Below are positions 49,901 through 55,376 of a stretch of 64,000 bases of DNA, piece by piece. A program made the translations under genes and the position numbers. The stretch comes from Cardiobacterium valvarum (GTDB taxonomy: Bacteria; Pseudomonadota; Gammaproteobacteria; Cardiobacteriales; Cardiobacteriaceae). The notes beneath the pieces were generated by a model. It saw only the letters and a program-made list of their open reading frames with translations, was not told where the DNA came from and made no database searches. The stretch covers positions 2,044,738 through 2,108,737 of the forward strand of contig NZ_UFUW01000001.1 in NCBI RefSeq assembly GCF_900460955.1, given 5' to 3'. How positions within the stretch are numbered: the first letter of the stretch is position 1; each line of letters starts with the position of its first letter.

Positions 49901-51680
49901 TGATGGTCACGCCACCCTGTTCGGTCCCCTGGCCTTTTTCCAGCAGCGGTTTTTCCGGCTCGGTGCCAGGCTGCGGCGGCTGGCCGCCGCCGTCCACGTC
50001 GCTGGTCACTTTGTCGCTGGCGGTCTTGCCGCTGCCCGTGTTGCTTGCGGTCGCATTGACGTCGCTCTGGTCTTTCACGGCATCCGGCGGCAGTTTGACG
50101 GTTCCGGTGTTTTCGTCAACGCTGATGCCTTTGCCCGGCGGGACGCCCGTCGCGCTCCATTTGCCGTTCGCGCCTTTGCTGACGGTGATGGTCTGCGCCT
50201 TGCCGTCTTCGTCGGTGTAGTTGATCACGACTTTGTCGGTGTTGGCCTGCGGCTTGATGGTCACGCCACCCTGTTCGGTCCCCTGGCCTTTTTCCAGCAG
50301 CGGTTTTTCCGGCTCGGTGCCAGGCTGCGGCGGCTGGCCGCCGCCGTCCACGTCGCTGGTCACTTTGTCGCTGGCGGTCTTGCCGCTGCCCGTGTTGCTT
50401 GCGGTCGCATTGACGTCGCTCTGGTCTTTCACGGCATCCGGCGGCAGTTTGACGGTTCCGGTGTTTTCGTCAACGCTGATGCCTTTGCCCGGCGGGACGC
50501 CTGTTGCGCTCCATTTGCCGTTCGCGCCTTTGCTGACGGTGATGATCTGCGCCTTGCCGTCTTCGTCGGTGTAGTTGATCACGACTTTGTCGGTGTTGGC
50601 CTGCGGCTTGATGGTCACGCCACCCTGTTCGGTCCCCTGGCCTTTTTCCAGCAGCGGTTTTTCCGGCTCGGTGCCAGGCTGCGGCGGCTGGCCGCCGCCG
50701 TCCACGTCGCTGGTCACTTTGTCGCTGGCGGTCTTGCCGCTGCCCGTGTTGCTTGCGGTCGCATTGACGTCGCTCTGGTCTTTCACGGCATCCGGCGGCA
50801 GTTTGACGGTTCCGGTGTTTTCGTCAACGCTGATGCCTTTGCCCGGCGGGACGCCTGTTGCGCTCCATTTGCCGTTCGCGCCTTTGCTGACGGTGATGGT
50901 CTGCGCCTTGCCGTCTTCGTCGGTGTAGTTGATCACGACTTTGTCGGTGTTGGCCTGCGGCTTGATGGTCACGCCACCCTGTTCGGTCCCCTGGCCTTTT
51001 TCCAGCAGCGGTTTTTCCGGCTCGGTGCCAGGCTGCGGCGGCTGGCCGCCTCCGTTATCCGGGCCCGGCGGATAGGGGCGGGGCGGTTGCGGTGCTGGTT
51101 CAATGCCGGGATTTTTATTGCCATTATTGCCATTATTGCCATTGCCGCAGCTGTGGCTACCCAGTGCCGCAAGGCCGCCAATGGCCGCCAAACCGCCAAG
51201 AATGGCCCACGGGCTGACACTGCTCCCGACTCCGCTGCTAATCGGCAGGATACCGGCAAAGTGCGAATCGCCGCCGAGCGCCTGTCCAGCGGCGACGTGA
51301 TCGGCAAGCATGTGCACGGCATCAGCTTGCTGCGCACTTTCCGGAATATAGGGATAGAACGATCCGTTTTCATGTTGCCCGACCAGCAGGTTCTTGCTGC
51401 CGTTCGGGTTCAGGCCGTAGTAGCCGTCAATAATCAGGCTGGGGTTGTCGATGCTCTCGCCTTCAAACGCGATATACAAATCATTGCCAACGCGCTGCGT
51501 CATGATGTTTTCCGGCCCGTATTGCGTACTGAGGTCAGTGAGCTGGTAGTAGACGTTATCCACCGCCCGGATGTGTACGGGGCTGCCGCTGGCGGTGTTG
51601 ATGTTGACTTGATCGACGATGTCCGCACTACTGCTGCTGCCTTTGACCTTGGCGAGTGTCAGAACGATTTGTTTAGCCAT
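40950..51680 (-). CDS. Giant type I secreted RTX adhesin with ~23 near-identical 118-residue repeats
   Basis: A 3576-residue surface protein. The N-terminus (about 1-120) resembles the BapA-type prefix domain, with the RVGNDLYIAFEG and PSLIIDGYYG blocks, followed by a Gly/Ala helix (SPWAILGGLAAIGGLAALGS) and a Pro-rich linker. From about residue 210 to 2917 come about 23 Ig-like repeats of 118 residues, each starting QPPQPGTEPEKPLLEKGQG; the last is shorter and divergent. Then a Calx-beta-like domain (about 2922-3030), one further Ig-like unit, a PA14-like domain (about 3150-3395, containing GTYDFKFALDNGATVRIDGK), RTX nonapeptides (GSDGRDFIYGHDGNDALTGGKG, given here from 3445) and a type I secretion signal region. 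It lacks a Sec signal, as expected. Start ATG 51680 has GAGG upstream. Probable role: biofilm or host adhesion. No type I secretion genes are in the window. Confidence 0.9.
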   Translation of the reverse strand: MAKQIVLTLAKVKGSSSSADIVDQVNINTASGSPVHIRAVDNVYYQLTDLSTQYGPENIMTQRVGNDLYIAFEGESIDNPSLIIDGYYGLNPNGSKNLLVGQHENGSFYPYIPESAQQADAVHMLADHVAAGQALGGDSHFAGILPISSGVGSSVSPWAILGGLAAIGGLAALGSHSCGNGNNGNNGNKNPGIEPAPQPPRPYPPGPDNGGGQPPQPGTEPEKPLLEKGQGTEQGGVTIKPQANTDKVVINYTDEDGKAQTITVSKGANGKWSATGVPPGKGISVDENTGTVKLPPDAVKDQSDVNATASNTGSGKTASDKVTSDVDGGGQPPQPGTEPEKPLLEKGQGTEQGGVTIKPQANTDKVVINYTDEDGKAQIITVSKGANGKWSATGVPPGKGISVDENTGTVKLPPDAVKDQSDVNATASNTGSGKTASDKVTSDVDGGGQPPQPGTEPEKPLLEKGQGTEQGGVTIKPQANTDKVVINYTDEDGKAQTITVSKGANGKWSATGVPPGKGISVDENTGTVKLPPDAVKDQSDVNATASNTGSGKTASDKVTSDVDGGGQPPQPGTEPEKPLLEKGQGTEQGGVTIKPQANTDKVVINYTDEDGKAQTITVSKGANGKWSATGVPPGKGISVDENTGTVKLPPDAVKDQSDVNATASNTGSGKTASDKVTSDVDGGGQPPQPGTEPEKPLLEKGQGTEQGGVTIKPQANTDKVVINYTDEDGKAQIITVSKGANGKWSATGVPPGKGISVDENTGTVKLPPDAVKDQSDVNATASNTGSGKTASDKVTSDVDGGGQPPQPGTEPEKPLLEKGQGTEQGGVTIKPQANTDKVVINYTDEDGKAQTITVSKGANGKWSATGVPPGKGISVDENTGTVKLPPDAVKDQSDVNATASNTGSGKTASDKVTSDVDGGGQPPQPGTEPEKPLLEKGQGTEQGGVTIKPQANTDKVVINYTDEDGKAQTITVSKGANGKWSATGVPPGKGISVDENTGTVKLPPDAVKDQSDVNATASNTGSGKTASDKVTSDVDGGGQPPQPGTEPEKPLLEKGQGTEQGGVTIKPQANTDKVVINYTDEDGKAQTITVSKGANGKWSATGVPPGKGISVDENTGTVKLPPDAVKDQSDVNATASNTGSGKTASDKVTSDVDGGGQPPQPGTEPEKPLLEKGQGTEQGGVTIKPQANTDKVVINYTDEDGKAQTITVSKGANGKWSATGVPPGKGISVDENTGTVKLPPDAVKDQSDVNATASNTGSGKTASDKVTSDVDGGGQPPQPGTEPEKPLLEKGQGTEQGGVTIKPQANTDKVVINYTDEDGKAQTITVSKGANGKWSATGVPPGKGISVDENTGTVKLPPDAVKDQSDVNATASNTGSGKTASDKVTSDVDGGGQPPQPGTEPEKPLLEKGQGTEQGGVTIKPQANTDKVVINYTDEDGKAQTITVSKGANGKWSATGVPPGKGISVDENTGTVKLPPDAVKDQSDVNATASNTGSGKTASDKVTSDVDGGGQPPQPGTEPEKPLLEKGQGTEQGGVTIKPQANTDKVVINYTDEDGKAQTITVSKGANGKWSATGVPPGKGISVDENTGTVKLPPDAVKDQSDVNATASNTGSGKTASDKVTSDVDGGGQPPQPGTEPEKPLLEKGQGTEQGGVTIKPQANTDKVVINYTDEDGKAQTITVSKGANGKWSATGVPPGKGISVDENTGTVKLPPDAVKDQSDVNATASNTGSGKTASDKVTSDVDGGGQPPQPGTEPEKPLLEKGQGTEQGGVTIKPQANTDKVVINYTDEDGKAQTITVSKGANGKWSVTGVPPGKGISVDENTGTVKLPPDAVKDQSDVNATASNTGSGKTASDKVTSDVDGGGQPPQPGTEPEKPLLEKGQGTEQGGVTIKPQANTDKVVINYTDEDGKAQTITVSKGANGKWSATGVPPGKGISVDENTGTVKLPPDAVKDQSDVNATASNTGSGKTASDKVTSDVDGGGQPPQPGTEPEKPLLEKGQGTEQGGVTIKPQANTDKVVINYTDEDGKAQTITVSKGANGKWSATGVPPGKGISVDENTGTVKLPPDAVKDQSDVNATASNTGSGKTASDKVTSDVDGGGQPPQPGTEPEKPLLEKGQGTEQGGVTIKPQANTDKVVINYTDEDGKAQTITVSKGANGKWSATGVPPGKGISVDENTGTVKLPPDAVKDQSDVNATASNTGSGKTASDKVTSDVDGGGQPPQPGTEPEKPLLEKGQGTEQGGVTIKPQANTDKVVINYTDEDGKAQIITVSKGANGKWSATGVPPGKGISVDENTGTVKLPPDAVKDQSDVNATASNTGSGKTASDKVTSDVDGGGQPPQPGTEPEKPLLEKGQGTEQGGVTIKPQANTDKVVINYTDEDGKAQTITVSKGANGKWSATGVPPGKGISVDENTGTVKLPPDAVKDQSDVNATASNTGSGKTASDKVTSDVDGGGQPPQPGTEPEKPLLEKGQGTEQGGVTIKPQANTDKVVINYTDEDGKAQTITVSKGANGKWSATGVPPGKGISVDENTGTVKLPPDAVKDQSDVNATASNTGSGKTASDKVTSDVDGGGQPPQPGTEPEKPLLEKGQGTEQGGVTIKPQANTDKVVINYTDEDGKAQTITVSKGANGKWSATGVPPGKGISVDENTGTVKLPPDAVKDQSDVNATASNTGSGKTASDKVTSDVDGGGQPPQPGTEPEKPLLEKGQGTEQGGVTIKPQANTDKVVINYTDEDGKAQTITVSKGANGKWSATGVPPGKGISVDENTGTVKLPPDAVKDQSDVNATASNTGSGKTASDKVTSDVDGGGQQPGPDNPLLEKGQGAEQGGVTIKPQANTDKVVINYTDEDGKAHTITVSKGANGKWSVTGVPPNKGISVDENTGTVKLPPNAVKDGSEVKAAASNTGSTHTAHSNIITDNDADAFDVSISGSTEVKEGETANYTVKLSGKATKDVTVTVTLTHKGTDDSDFAQPPVSKSVTIKAGETEAKFSLDIAKDGKFEGTEKYDLTLSNPQGAKLGQSTVETKITDTDPPPAPDVKAGSEQGSVVVTPAPGVDKLTVDYKGEDGRNHKVVVSKDATTGEWKGTDIPDGVDVDAKTGKVTIAARAVADKSEVKAVASAGNLNSDTGVGTAGEDAVNNLNGKSSSNAITADKVGMTGEYYGYNDDSIDRLVQNNPKIAANVRWHADDKKSGVKMPGHPANNLYDLDFTEKMINGRNGSQFTGGEKVQSAAKGTPDARFTVTDINYGGAKAVQSGLANNERAAPGEKISAKSALRNFLDVNGANDADSARAEAGAPHKGTSGLGYTTDAAVRIAGKAYFSEGTYDFKFALDNGATVRIDGKDIYKDYSISEGNTLGKHPNGIHLSEGVHTVEIVYLEEGAVSTLHMQYKAHGAPDSSYKTMGLNNTLMLKPEAELDLNQLQDVHNTGTADNPAWHVRTGATLDGGEGKDNITGSDGRDFIYGHDGNDALTGGKGRDTFIYNTKAGNGHDVIKDFKIGEDKITLTDLLDTKSINPKTPGWKGISEIQNAQWDDSAHKLSFDTTDGAGKTYHNSITFEGMTHSYNSVDDFLRENGNGII
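42930..51053 (-). repeat. 354-bp tandem repeat array inside the adhesin gene
   Basis: Twenty-two head-to-tail units carry the EKPLLEKGQ segment at exact 354-bp spacing (plus-strand positions 43561 + 354n up to 50995), plus one divergent 342-bp unit at the 3' end. Units differ by only a handful of bases: ACT/ATC changes giving T or I in the KAQ-TITV segment (units near 44880, 49481 and 50543), one A to V change near 46257, and silent changes in the GVPPG region. Such homogeneity implies recent expansion or ongoing gene conversion. The copy number in any assembly should be treated with caution. Confidence 0.95.
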
Positions 51681-52051
51681 GATTTACCTCGTAAATACTT
51701 AACTGTATGGGATTGCCCTTTGGCGGGTATCTCTACCCTGAGATTCAGGCGATTTGACTGTTTCAATTCCGACCGAGCCCATCACCCCTAATGATGCCGG
51801 GCCGACCTCCTTGATTTATGCCTTGCGGCATACCGCACGCTATACGGCTAAATTCCTTAGCGTTATAGATAGACGTGGCAGTAATCTTAACTTAGGCAGT
51901 TCTACATTTCTACCTTATCTTTCTATTTTATTACAAATCATCAAGCATTATGTAATCTGTCTCCCCTGCCTTTCCTTGCAAAATCCGCAGGATAGCTTGG
52001 GAAAAAGCGCTATTATGCCCGCCTGAGAACATTACCAGAAAAGCTATCTCC
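51681..52051. other. Divergent intergenic region between adhesin and DUF1287 genes
   Basis: About 370 bases without a gene, AT-rich in its centre (51890-51960). It must hold the promoters of both flanking genes. No promoter stands out clearly for the adhesin. Two hairpins lie in the presumed adhesin leader at 51776-51803 and 51817-51832. Confidence 0.4.
51776..51832 (-). promoter_or_regulatory. Two hairpins in the adhesin 5' leader
   Basis: Hairpin one: GCCC plus CATCA pair with TGATG plus GGGC with a 2-base bulge and 7-base loop (51777-51802). Hairpin two: TATGCC pairs with GGCATA, and on the minus strand the loop is GCAA, a stable GNRA tetraloop (51817-51832). Neither is followed by a T-run. 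They lie 100-150 bases before the adhesin ATG. Confidence 0.4.
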
Positions 52052-52633
52052 ATGATTATGCGTAACTATTGCACATTGCTTCTTTCCTTACCTCTCACCC
52101 TTGCCATCCAGGCGGCGACTCTTGACAGCAGCCGTCTGGTGCAGGATGCCCGCGCGCAAATCGGCGTTACCACCGGTTATGACGGCAGCTACCGCAATTT
52201 AGCCTATCCGCTGGGCGACGTGCCCATTGAAACCGGCGTCTGCACTGACGTTATTATCCGCGCCCTGCGTCAGCAAGGTATTGGCCTGCAACAACGCGTG
52301 CACGAAGACATGGCGCGGCATTTCAGCGCCTACCCACGCCTGTGGGGGCAAAAAACCACCGACCGCAACATTGACCACCGCCGCGTCCCCAACCTGGAAA
52401 CCTACCTGCGCCGCCACGGCGAAAGTCTGCCGCTGGAAGATCGCGACAGCTGCCAAGCGGGCGACATCGTCACCTGGCGCCTGCCCGGTGACCGGCCGCA
52501 CATCGGCATCGTTTCCGACCGCCGTGTTGAAGACGGCACCCCGCTTATCATCCACAACATCGGCCGTGGCACCCAAGAAGAAAATATCCTCTTCGCCTAC
52601 CCCATCATCACTCACACCCGCTACCAGCCATGA
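52052..52633 (+). CDS. DUF1287 family secreted protein (YijF-like)
   Basis: A 193-residue protein with a signal peptide (MIMRNYCTLLLSLPLTLAIQAA). The mature part has the DUF1287 pattern: ARAQIGVTTGYDGSYRNLAYPLGDVP, then GVCTDVIIRALRQ, and AGDIVTWRLPGDRPHIGIVSD followed by IHNIGRGTQEE. A conserved Cys, His and a second His in this arrangement recall NlpC/P60-like amidase folds, so a cell-wall role is plausible but unproven. Starts at 52052 or 52058 are equivalent. It overlaps pgpB by 4 bases (ATGA). Confidence 0.85.
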   Translation: MIMRNYCTLLLSLPLTLAIQAATLDSSRLVQDARAQIGVTTGYDGSYRNLAYPLGDVPIETGVCTDVIIRALRQQGIGLQQRVHEDMARHFSAYPRLWGQKTTDRNIDHRRVPNLETYLRRHGESLPLEDRDSCQAGDIVTWRLPGDRPHIGIVSDRRVEDGTPLIIHNIGRGTQEENILFAYPIITHTRYQP

Positions 52634-53373
52634 CCAAACGCCTCCTCGCCACCATCGCCCTGCTCCTCGCCGTCCCGCTTGCCTTTTGGCTCACCGGCTG
52701 GCATTGGCAAGCGGCCACCCCTGGCAACTACCCGCTCTACCTCATCACCCAGACCGCTGGCAAATACGGTATCCTCCCTATCAGCGCTGGCCTTTACGCC
52801 TTGCTGTGGTGGACACACCGCCGTGGCGAAGCGCGCGCCCTGTTGCTCGTTGCCCTCCTTGTCATTGGCAGTACCCAAGTCGCCAAAGTCCTGCTCAAAC
52901 CGCTCATCGCCGAACCGCGTCCCTACATCGTCGCCATGCACGACGCCGACCCGTCCCGCATCCGTGCCTTTTACGCCCAACCACGCTCAGAGCGTCGTAC
53001 TTACGTCACCCACTACTACACCGACAGCACGACGCCCGCCTATCTCACTGCACACCGCGCCAGTGAGACCGGATACAGTTTCCCATCGGGACACAGCCTC
53101 TTCGCAGTGAGCTGGGCATTACTCTTCGCCGGCATCATCGGCTACGCCAACCGCCGCCGACGCCTCATCTGCCATGCCGTCACCCTGTGGGCGATGCTGG
53201 TTATGGCGAGCCGCGTCGCCCTCGGCCTGCATTACCCCATTGACCTCGCAGGTGCCATCCTCCTCGCCTGCGCCATCGCCCTACCGCTGCTGCACGCCTG
53301 GCAACGGCGTCATCACTCGCCACGTCTGCGCCGCCTGCTCAGTTATCTGACGGCCTCCCCACGAAATTTATAA
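52630..53373 (+). CDS. pgpB: PAP2-family phosphatase, PgpB-like
   Basis: Membrane phosphatase of 247 residues, with about six membrane segments. The three PAP2 signature blocks are present: KVLLKPLIAEPRP, YSFPSGHSLF and SRVALGLHYPIDL. The extended periplasmic loop between the first two motifs is typical of PgpB, which dephosphorylates phosphatidylglycerophosphate and undecaprenyl diphosphate. It overlaps the DUF1287 gene by 4 bases, so the pair is co-translated; both products act on the envelope. It is convergent with the DMT transporter, 7 bases apart, with no obvious terminator. Confidence 0.85.
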   Translation: MTKRLLATIALLLAVPLAFWLTGWHWQAATPGNYPLYLITQTAGKYGILPISAGLYALLWWTHRRGEARALLLVALLVIGSTQVAKVLLKPLIAEPRPYIVAMHDADPSRIRAFYAQPRSERRTYVTHYYTDSTTPAYLTAHRASETGYSFPSGHSLFAVSWALLFAGIIGYANRRRRLICHAVTLWAMLVMASRVALGLHYPIDLAGAILLACAIALPLLHAWQRRHHSPRLRRLLSYLTASPRNL

Positions 53374-53380
53374 AAGAATT

Positions 53381-54235
53381 TCATGCAGCCCCCGCTGACA
53401 GACGCGCCCACGTCAGACAGCCAATAGCCGCCAACGCCAATACCAGCCCCGCCACATGACGAAACAACAAACGTTCGCCAAAGAACCCGGCACCAACCAG
53501 CGTCCCCAGCGCAATGACCCCCACATTCATCCCGGCGAAAACCACGCTGGGATTCTCCTTCATCGCCGTATGCGCCTTGATATAAAAAACAATATTGCCC
53601 ACATTGAGCACACCAAGCAACACGCCTGCGGCACAGGCTGCTGCTGACACCCGCACCCGTCGCCAGCACACATAACCCGCCATCAGCACCCCGGCCAGCA
53701 CAAACGTCACCAGCAACAGCGAGGTCACCTTCGCCTGCTGCGATAACGCCTTCAACAACACATCAATCACACCATAGCCCGCCCAAACGCCGACCAGCAG
53801 CCATGACGCGCGCAGACTTTCCTTTGCCTCACCATAAGAGAGCAGACAGAAGAGCGCGGCAAAAACCAACCCGATCCCAACGAGCGACCACGGCGACAAC
53901 TGCTCACGAAAAAGCACAAATGCAGAGACAAGCGGAATCACCAGCGCAAGACGCTGCGCCGCATCGGCACGGACAATCCCCGCCGCCTGCACTGCGCGTC
54001 CCATCACGATAAACACCGACGGTAACAACACGCCAAGCGCGGCGAACAACCACCATCCACTCCGCCAAACAGCAGCATCCGGCAACGGCGGCTGCGCCAC
54101 CAGCCATAACGTGAACGCCGCCGTCGGATAATTGAGCGCGACCAGCAGCGCCACCTCCCAGCTACGCCGCCGTGCCACCTTGAGCAATACCGACACCGCG
54201 ACACTGCAACAGACACTCAACAACAAAAAAACCAT
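53381..54235 (-). CDS. DMT superfamily (EamA-type) transporter
   Basis: Inner-membrane protein of 284 residues with ten hydrophobic segments arranged as two five-helix halves. The start at 54235 (MVFLLLSVCCSVAVS) is chosen because GGAGG lies five bases before it; a TTG 12 bases earlier overlaps that site. The segment VIPLVSAFVLFREQLSPWSLVGIGLVF ends the first half in the pattern of EamA domains (cited by FREQLSPWSLVGIGLV), and FFGERLLFRHVAGLVLALAAI ends the second. Substrate unknown. Confidence 0.8.
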   Translation of the reverse strand: MVFLLLSVCCSVAVSVLLKVARRRSWEVALLVALNYPTAAFTLWLVAQPPLPDAAVWRSGWWLFAALGVLLPSVFIVMGRAVQAAGIVRADAAQRLALVIPLVSAFVLFREQLSPWSLVGIGLVFAALFCLLSYGEAKESLRASWLLVGVWAGYGVIDVLLKALSQQAKVTSLLLVTFVLAGVLMAGYVCWRRVRVSAAACAAGVLLGVLNVGNIVFYIKAHTAMKENPSVVFAGMNVGVIALGTLVGAGFFGERLLFRHVAGLVLALAAIGCLTWARLSAGAA

Positions 54236-54545
54236 GACGACCTCCAAGCGGATAGAAAAACAGACGGCGCATCATGCCACAAAACGCGCAACCCTCCCGC
54301 TTGCCGGCAACCGCCCTGCCCTTCTCCGCGAATCCCGCTGCCATCCCGCTTATCCCTTCGTACGCGGCAAAAATCGTCGCTTACCAAAGAAGCGTGTACT
54401 GATACCCCATCAAGCGGTGTAAACACTGGCCTCGCCAAGCAGCGTAAACACTAGTTCCGTCAAGCGGTGAGGTCATGGAATTTTGTCGCGCACGAAGCGT
54501 CGCCGCTGAAAAATTCCCCTCACCACAAGGCGTGTGCCTATCCGC
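54236..54545. other. Intergenic region upstream of the DMT gene
   Basis: 310 bases with no supported gene. It contains several CCCGCTT/AAGCGGG heptamer-like sites and, at 54386-54485, a cluster of 25-bp repeat copies. Confidence 0.6.
54386..54485. repeat. Four degenerate 25-bp repeats in inverse orientation
   Basis: The cores AAGAAGCGTGTACTGA, CAAGCGGTGTAAACACTGG, CAAGCAGCGTAAACACTAG and CAAGCGGTGAGGTCATGG are spaced by exactly 25 bases (54411, 54436, 54461 and the first about 54386). They match the reverse complement of the array at 18811-19110, whose inverse core reads CAAGCGGCGTGGTTACTGG. Confidence 0.8.
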
Positions 54546-55070
54546 TTAATGACAACTGCGCGCCTCGCTGATGGCGATAGGTGTACTTTGTCCGCCAGTC
54601 ACGTCATACGCCTGCACGGAACATTGTGAAGAAAGGCTGCCGCGCATCGCAGTGAGCAGCACGAACTCATAATCATGATCCTTGTCCGGGATAAAGGTCG
54701 CACCGACGCTGCAGGTCATGCGGCTTTCCGGCGTGTTGGTCAGCATCAGCGTGAAAGGCTCACCCGCGCGCACATAAAACTCGGCGTAATCGCGCACCTT
54801 GCTGTGGTTCGGGTCGGGGATGCCGAGATTGCGGTCGCGGAAGCCCTTGCTACCGACGATACCGCCAAGGATGGTGCCGGTCTGCTCGCTATTCCAGTCC
54901 ATACAGCTAGTGTTGGGCGAGCCGCGCACCAGCATATTGGCGGAGACGCGCACCCGGGCGCGGTCACCGTCCTGCGGCTCCACCATTGGCTTGAACTGGG
55001 TACCGATGCTGTGGATGGCGGTGCAGGCGGTGAGCAGGAACAGCAGGGGGAAGAGGGTGCGGGATTTCAT
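54546..55070 (-). CDS. Putative lipoprotein of unknown function
   Basis: A 174-residue protein with a lipoprotein signal peptide (MKSRTLFPLLFLLTAC, lipobox LTAC, Cys16). The mature part contains ARVRVSANMLVRGSPNTSCMDW, GGIVGSKGFRDRNLGIPDP and VGATFIPDKDHDYEFVLL, with four further cysteines that could form disulfides. Patterns of short beta strands suggest a beta-sandwich. I do not recognise the family. The ATG is followed upstream by AAGGAATCCCC (minus strand), a good ribosome-binding site. Membrane localisation could be outer or inner leaflet: residue +2 is Thr, which favours outer-membrane sorting. Confidence 0.65.
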   Translation of the reverse strand: MKSRTLFPLLFLLTACTAIHSIGTQFKPMVEPQDGDRARVRVSANMLVRGSPNTSCMDWNSEQTGTILGGIVGSKGFRDRNLGIPDPNHSKVRDYAEFYVRAGEPFTLMLTNTPESRMTCSVGATFIPDKDHDYEFVLLTAMRGSLSSQCSVQAYDVTGGQSTPIAISEARSCH

Positions 55071-55376
55071 GGGGATTCCTTAATTAAAGAGACAATGCAG
55101 ATTGTAACGATTGGCCGGTATGCGCGTCCAAATGACCGTGCAGCGGTAAATTTCGCTATCTGGTGCGAACAGCGGCGGGGCGTCTTGACTGGTACATAAC
55201 GAAAGGATGGTGCGGGCAAGCTGCCGCTGAATAACACAATCACCCCGGATATAGAGTGGGCTACAGTCTGTCACGCAAATCAGGTACACGGCTTTCGCCC
55301 ACACCGTACGAAACCACAATCCCCTGGCGACAGCGCCGCTATACAATGTCTGCCTTTCCCCAACCGAAGACTCTCC
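55071..55376. other. Intergenic region between divergent lipoprotein and DsbC-like genes
   Basis: 306 bases without a supported gene. A TATACAAT near 55340 could be a -10 box for the downstream gene, but no matching -35 is visible. I see nothing else. Confidence 0.4.

Noticed and set aside
42642-51791. A 3049-residue open frame on the plus strand opposite the adhesin, and a chain of 117-residue frames in another plus frame
   Set aside because: They arise because each 354-bp repeat happens to lack stops on the opposite strand and the repeat length is a multiple of three. No ribosome-binding site or recognisable domain; the minus-strand frame has a clear N-terminal domain, repeats and secretion signal.
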